A stretch of DNA of 64,000 nt from the NCBI GenBank assembly GCA_963555705.1, contig OY743171.1, positions 25,166,852 through 25,230,851 of the forward strand. Direction: 5' to 3'. A program made the translations under genes and the position numbers. Origin of the DNA: Ligustrum vulgare. Lineage: Eukaryota > Streptophyta > Magnoliopsida > Lamiales > Oleaceae. This document shows, piece after piece, positions 58,261-64,000 of this stretch; the stretch's first letter is position 1; each line of letters starts with the position of its first letter. Below the pieces are notes generated by a model. That model ran no database searches. It had not been told where the DNA came from and was given only the letters and a program-made list of their open reading frames with translations.

Positions 58261-58599
58261 CTCTGCTGTAATTTGTGAATTCACAGGACCCTGATTGCAA
58301 TTTATGATTAGGGTTTGAAAATTGAGGCAAGGCTCATTTGCAATTTATGAATTTGCAAGCCCCCTGTCTGCAATTATGTAAATGGGTCAAATGCAATTTT
58401 TCAAATGAAATTTTAAAATGAATCTTAAATTGATTTTCAAATTGGTTTGACTCAATTTAAGACTTTGACCAGAATTTTAATTTTGACCAAATTCAAAATC
58501 GGATTTTAACGAAATATATAATTTTGACCCTAAATTAAATTTTATTTTATTTAGGTATTTTATCCTAAATTAAAATGTTAATTTAATTTTCCCTAATTC

Positions 58600-58985
58600 T
58601 AGAATTAGAGTTTGGACTCTAATTTGGTATTTAATTAAAATTTGATTTTAATTAAATTTAATAATTCGTTAATTTGATTAATTGATTATTAATTGAACCT
58701 TATTTAGGATTTGATCCTAAATTCAATTAGCCCTAAAATCTTGAAAATTGGAGTTGGACTCTAATTTAGTATTTAATTAAAATTTGATTTTAATTAAATA
58801 AACCCCTCAATAAAGTAATTGATTAATTTGATTAATTAATTACTAAATTAAATTAAGATGTTAATTTAATTTGTCTCTTTTGGAATTAGAGTTGGACTCT
58901 AATTTGGTATTTGATTAAAATATGATTTTAATTAAATAAGACCCGCTAACTAAAGTTCGTTAATTAATTAATTTGATTAATTAAT
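58600..58985. repeat. AT-rich tandem repeat, three diverged copies
   Basis: AGTTGGACTCTAATTTAGTA then TTTAATTAAAATTTGATTTT and AATTGATTAATTTGATTAAT occur near 58610, 58750 and 58890, a period of about 140 bp. Confidence 0.75.
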
Positions 58986-59176
58986 TATTATTCCGATCCA
59001 TTTTATTTAAATTAGTTTAGACGACCTAAATTGCTAGAAACTTGAAATTTGTTTATATAATATTAGATATTATATTATAATACATTTATATGATGAATAT
59101 GTATTTAGTGGATGATTATGGACTCGACCCATGTGATTGGTTGAATGTATGGTTAATTTATTCTGCTTTGTTGGTT

Positions 59177-59297
59177 GGGCCTGCGAGCCTATTATTATTT
59201 AATTGGGCCTGCGAGCCTATTATTTAATTTATTTGGGCCTGCGAGCCCTAGTTTGTAGATATGGGCCTGCGCGTCCTTTGATACAGGCCTGCGTGCC
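59177..59297. repeat. GGGCCTGCGAGCC short repeats, five copies
   Basis: Copies start at 59177, 59205, 59235, 59263 and 59286 (the last two diverged as GGGCCTGCGCGTCC and AGGCCTGCGTGCC), spaced 23-30 bp. Confidence 0.88.
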
Positions 59298-59360
59298 AAC
59301 TAGTATAGGATACAGGTTGGAGCTGGCCACAAGAAGACAACTAGTATAGGATACAGGTTG
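59297..59360. repeat. Direct repeat pair, 41-bp period
   Basis: CAACTAGTATAGGATACAGG is present at 59297 and 59338. Confidence 0.9.
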
Positions 59361-59534
59361 CAGCAGCAGATGGAGATTATTGCATTTAGCATTCGATGAT
59401 CGAATGCAATGTCCCCTAGGAATTGACCAACTAGTCTTCTTCATGGCTCGAGAAGACTAGATAGATATCGTCCATAATCATCCATAATAATATTGTATGT
59501 ATGATTAATTGCATGGTGGATGTTAAGTCATACG

Positions 59535-60069
59535 CTTTTCATTGTTATAATGAAAAACCAGAGTTTACTATCGATGTCAGCTTGTTGAGTCACTCAAGGC
59601 TACTCCCTGGTAGATATGTTTCTCATTATGAAGTATTAGATACTTCTGAACAATGGGTCAGACTTAACCAAAACAATATCATTTTTGAATCAATCGAAAG
59701 TGATATAATTTTGGAAGCAATTTATTAAATTCGTATTAATTGGTTAATGCAAAGTGCCTTCCGTTATTATAGTGAAAAACCAGAATCCACCCTCGATGCG
59801 GTTTGTTGAGTCACTCAAGGCTGCAAGTGGGAATGTGTGTTTATCACTATGAAACATAAGATGTTTCTGAACAATGGGTAGAATTTAACCGAAATCTATC
59901 TTTTGTTGAGTCACTCAAGGAGATGAGATTTTGGAGGCACAATCAAGTAAATACATAAGATGTGTGTGACAAAGAGGTGTCTACTTGATGATCTAGGAGT
60001 CACATGGAGATGTGATTGATAGGAGTATCTACCTGAATGTTTCATTAGAGCTTGTTGAGTCACTCAAGG
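59535..60069. repeat. Repeats carrying TTGAGTCACTCAAGG
   Basis: The motif occurs exactly at 59585, 59806, 59906 and 60055. The first two lie in a longer duplicated unit (about 59550-59735 and 59770-59945) with AAAAACCAGA before and TTCTGAACAATGGGT after. TTGAG-TCA-CTCAA is an inverted repeat and includes TGAGTCA, the core of bZIP (GCN4/AP-1 type) sites. Role unknown. Confidence 0.8.
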
Positions 60070-60149
60070 TTTTAATGAAATAAACGGGATCCTAGCCTAC
60101 TGTAAATCTAACAGGATTCTACGAAATTAATGTTGAGGGTCATTAATTG

Positions 60150-61929
60150 AAGTAAAATAGTGGGAGCAATCGATTTAATAAAAGACCTTATTAAATTGAT
60201 TTAAACATGATAATATGTGATTCTATTGTAATTATTATTGTTGTTGTATGAGTTTTAAAATTTGAGTTGTTACTTAAACTTATGGAGTATAATTGATACT
60301 CTATAAGTTCATTAGACTGAAATCCTTAAATTGATGTCGTCCTTTGAGAAATGATCTCAAAACATGATATGATCGAGAATACTCTTCTCGAACATACCAA
60401 TAATAGGACACTAAATTTATAATTGCGAGGCTTCCTTAACCGAACTGAAGAAATAAGAATTTTGGTGAATCTTCTACTTCAGTTTTCTATTTGATAGAGG
60501 TTAAATTATCTACTTAGCCAATCGAGTATTAGATATCGATAATATACAATGGCTAAAAGTAGAATAATTGCGAAAAATGGTGATGTACCTATTTGTAGGT
60601 AACAAAGCAAATGTTGTTTGAACGGCTTAAGAAGCTATCATCTATTTTTGCCTTCTCATTCAGTTTAAAATTAGACAATTGTTAATTACAGTTCTTATGA
60701 AGAATGACACTTTCAATTCATGTTTGGACATGAAATAATTATCCTATTTAATTAAGAATAATAGTTATTCGTTAACTAAGATGGGATAATATGGAAGTTA
60801 GGTAAATAACAAACAGTCTACATTCTGAATATTGACAAAGAAGAAGTCACACTTAAATCTGACACTTGACTTATTCAATTAATAGAGATATATGTATATC
60901 TCACCTTGGAGGTAAATTGATAAGTCAATTTTCTTAGAAAAGGAAAATGTGGGATGGTTGATCCACTAAGCCTGTTACATTTGGATGTAAGTGGGGATAT
61001 GTCAGAGTGGTCTTTAATCATTAGATAACCATGATTGTCATTGTTATCTATAATAAAGTTTAAATCTGTAAGTTTGAAAAGATCAAATAATACAGATATA
61101 AATTAGAAGGCCAAAATGAGTAAAATATTCTAAGCACATAGATTTGATCAAAGTGAAGAATATTTCCAAGTGATTGACTTCAAGATTATGTTATGAGAAC
61201 ATAATTTTCACATAGATAACTCTTTCATATACGTCTCTGCACAATGATGAATATGAAAGGACAAAGATTGTAATTGATGCAATCATTGATGAAGTCACGC
61301 AAAAATCTCCAAAAAAAAACAGTTTTTGGAGCGTTGCATTGAAAACTTTATATTACACACTTAGTCGTGTTCCATGATAATTGGTTGATGAAGGTCCATA
61401 TAAGATATGGATTTAAAAGGTCTAATCTTCCTCACGTTAAGATTTAAGACCTCAATACTTATTAGAAGTATACCAGATTTGGATAAGCAATAATCTTAGT
61501 CCAATATGTATATTTGAGGGATATCCAAAAGATGGTTGGATATTATTTCTACATTCCTATCGAGAAAAAAGTCTATCTCGAATTTTGTCAATGTCTTGGA
61601 GAAATAGTTCATCTAAGAGAAGACAGTGGGAGTAAGAGTAGAGCATGAAAGAGTTCATGATTACACATATACTTAACCGATTAAATAAGCTCGAATATGT
61701 GTTTTTATTGGATAAGGCACAAATCGATGCTTGGGACACAATCATTACTTAGGACGTGGTGACGACTAAGAACACACTAGCTCAATGTAAAGATATTAGG
61801 ATCATGTATACTCCATTGAGTTACATATCCTTGATTGTTAATATTGTATTAGTCATCAAGGATAATGAGCCAATATTTACATAGAAGCTAAGTCAAGTGT
61901 TGACTAAATGAGATGGCAGGAAGTCATGG
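60150..61929 (+). pseudogene. Decayed copia region before RT
   Basis: Assigned to copia by position before recognisable RT. An ATG near 60549 opens a short frame (MAKSRIIAKNGDVPI), which could be a gag start, but it ends at a stop after about 15 codons. Near 61560 an EKKVYLEFCQCLGE-like phrase is seen. No gag zinc knuckle, protease or integrase motif survives in one frame. The available 1.8 kb is too short for full gag-protease-integrase, so deletions are likely. Confidence 0.4.
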
Positions 61930-63080
61930 AATTCGAGATAAGAACAAGTTTTAGAACTTATTTGATTCGCCTGAAATGGGTAAGACCCATAGACTGTAAA
62001 TACGTTTACTCTGAATCAATTCGAATTCTGCTTGTAGTAGCAACATGATGTAACTATGGGATTTTTGAATCCTTAAACATAGTGTACTAGCTACAAATAT
62101 CTATTATAGATTAAAGCAAGCCTCACGGAGCTAAAATCTTGATTTTGATGAGATAATCAAAATGTTTGATTTTATCAAAATTGCAGATTAATCATGTGTG
62201 TATATAAAAGGTTAGTAGGAGTATTCAATATTTCTGATACTATATGTAGATGACATATTATTGATCAGAAGCTGAGTCTCTAACCTTTAAAATGAAAGTG
62301 CAATTATTTTATATTTCTCCATGATGGATTTGAGAAATAAAACCTTTACTTTGGAAACCAGAATCTATAGAGATAGATTAGGAAGGTTGTTTTGATTTCT
62401 CAATCCACGTGCATAGATGTAATGTTAATGGGGTTAGCATGAGTGAATCCAATGTAGGATTCTATCCCAAAAGTTTTGGGGTTAATCTCTTCAAAATGGT
62501 GTTTAGAACACGTATTGAGAAAGAATGATGTGGAGAAGATACTTGATTGTTTGACAATAAAATCTTCTTAAACGCGACATTATGTACGATACCTTTTGTA
62601 TTATTGAGTACTTGAGAAATACTAAGAATACAATAGACACGAGGAGAAATGTAAACTTACAGTCTTCAGGTACAGAGATACCATCCTTTAGTCCGAGAAG
62701 GGATGAATGAAATATTCAGTCTAATTGTTAATTAACTCATAGTAGTGGTGTGGTCAGTTTGAAATGGTTCAAACAAGAAAGACTGCTAACTATACAATCG
62801 AGACCAAATACATAAGTGCTTGTGAAGCAATATCGATCGTTAAGTTCATTAGTGAACTATAACTGTTCCTAGCATTGTAGCTCCAGTAATGAGTACTGTG
62901 ACGACAATGGAGCCATCGCGCAAGCGAGGGAACTGAGTCTCATCGATGATCTAAGTATGTATTTAGGGGCTACTATCTTATTCGAAGATTGTAGAAAAAT
63001 AGAATTCACGCCCACTAACCTTGCAAATGTTGAATATGTGAAGAGTCACATGTCTAAGATCCACCTGTAAATCCACTATC
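61930..63080 (+). pseudogene. Copia RT and RNase H, heavily decayed
   Basis: Pieces in all three frames follow copia order: an LKQASRS block near 62115, an RFDE.IK.FDFIK-like block near 62150, the TACTATATGTAGATGACATA stretch near 62240 encoding a YVDDI-type box, a RYLRNTKNT-like block near 62610, and the RNase H end near 62885-62935 (CDDNGA, then a KP/REP-like segment). Frameshifts and stops are frequent and no frame is longer than about 60 codons. Confidence 0.68.
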
Positions 63081-63158
63081 CCAATGGGAATGTGATTGTC
63101 ACATGAACTCGTTATGTATAAGATACATGAGTTATTGGATCGAGTGGGAGAATGTCAG
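63081..63158 (+). other. Copia polypurine tract and 3' non-coding
   Basis: ATCGAGTGGGAGAATGTCAG precedes TGTTATGCTC; GTGGGAGAATGT is the usual plant copia polypurine tract pattern. Confidence 0.55.
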
Positions 63159-64000
63159 TGTTATGCTCTAAATCCAATAGTTGAGATAGCATAACACATT
63201 ATCATTGTTACAATAAAGGCAGATCTATTATTAAATTGAGTTTAACTCATTATTTAGATAATAGAGTCCGTAGAGTAAGTTTAATTAACTTGTAAGTCAC
63301 AAGGTGTTGTGACTGTGAGATACAAGTCATTAATATCTTATTCTAAAAATTGTCCCTAGTCGAAGTAACAGCAAGATACGGATATTGTTGTTGCAGTTAG
63401 ACTAGCATGTGTTGCATTTCTTTCTTATAAAGAAAGTAGCTTATCTCACAAGCTAGAATGTAGAGGGACATTCGAATGAACACGTGGATGCATTGTTAGA
63501 TGAACAAAGCATTGGATGACCCGCCAAGAGAGTCCACATGGATAACTATCCAAGCGTCAGTGGTGAATCTCTAATGCGCGGTTGTGGATTTGGTCCTTTG
63601 ACTTGAGGACATCATAGAATCTTATATGAGGATTATTATGCTTTGGCGAGCGTTGATGTTGGCTCTTGAGAGGGAGTCATCAGGATGACGTCGTACGGGT
63701 GTAGTGAGAGTCATATGAAGGTTGTGTATGTCCAATATAAGGATTCGTCACTCCTGGGTAGTAGGAGATTATAACCTGTATTTCACTCACTTAAGTTGAT
63801 GTAAATTCCTCGGCCGGGGTGATGTTATGAGTTGAAAAGGTGTTTTCGATCATAACAAGATCAACTAAGATAAGAAGTGAATAACATAATTGGTTGAAAT
63901 GAGATTGACGCTATCCATATCTCTTAACCAATTGGGTTATATTGATGAAGGGATTGTATTTCCATGGTAACCGCACATGAACTGGTCTTGTCATGCCACA
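63159..64000 (+). mobile_element. Probable copia 3' LTR start and following DNA (runs off window)
   Basis: Begins TGTTATGCTCTAAATCC after a polypurine tract. It does not match the LTR at 56933, so the element to its left either has its 5' LTR elsewhere or is a nested or chimeric copy. The end is not reached. Start could also be TGTCAG at 63153. No coding frame in this part. Confidence 0.45.

Noticed and set aside
57659..58330. Several 90-150 codon frames on both strands
   Set aside because: All arise from GCAGC/GCGACG repeats in a GC island; Ala/Arg/Cys/Ser-rich on either strand with no conserved motif.

Overview
This window looks like intergenic, transposon-dense nuclear DNA from a flowering plant, most likely a eudicot. 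It is AT-rich. It holds Ty3/gypsy elements of the Athila, chromovirus and Tat types, Ty1/copia elements, a Cassandra-type TRIM with 5S-rRNA-like LTRs, a PIF/Harbinger DNA transposon, several hAT-like non-autonomous elements and MITE-like inverted repeats. I see no intact host gene, no tRNA or rRNA gene, no CRISPR array and no bacterial-type gene.

Layout. 1-3574: 3' non-coding tail and 3' LTR of an Athila-type element (called A here), running off the left edge. About 4063-8924: minus-strand chromovirus (5' LTR, initiator-Met primer site, frameshifted gag-pol) whose 3' end and 3' LTR are missing. 8925-12238: decayed Tat-type pol on the plus strand, interrupted by a complete 705-bp Cassandra element (9090-9794, duplication AAGCA) and a copia LTR fragment (10083-10358). 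13905-19838: complete but decayed copia element. 19839-27541: AT-rich DNA with a Tat-type LTR fragment, a minus-strand multi-exon pseudogene (23140-23880), a GC-rich hAT-like element (24100-24791) and three copies of an AT-rich repeat.

27542-40242: PIF/Harbinger transposon with a MYB/SANT-like ORF1 and a DDE transposase ORF2. Its ORF1 is split by a complete, apparently young Athila element (called B here, 27629-38088): perfect ATCAT duplication, LTRs about 99% identical, tRNA-Asp primer site, and an uninterrupted 1831-residue gag-pol frame. 40243-54078: low-complexity DNA with a chromovirus-like LTR whose end is tandemly duplicated (to 44258), three hAT-like elements, a long ATT microsatellite and a poly-C run. 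54079-56697: solo LTR with perfect CAAAG duplication. 56933-64000: copia 5' LTR and primer site, an unusual repeat-filled leader-like region, a heavily decayed copia RT/RNase H region, and a likely 3' LTR start that does not match the left LTR.

The best candidates for something under-described are structural. In the two diverged Athila-type elements the 3' non-coding region and LTR start carry stem-loops that differ by paired, compensatory changes: one before the polypurine tract, one at the first bases of the LTR, one upstream next to a decoy G-rich motif, and a roughly 115-bp module present twice per element. Everything here rests on reading the sequence; no database search was run.
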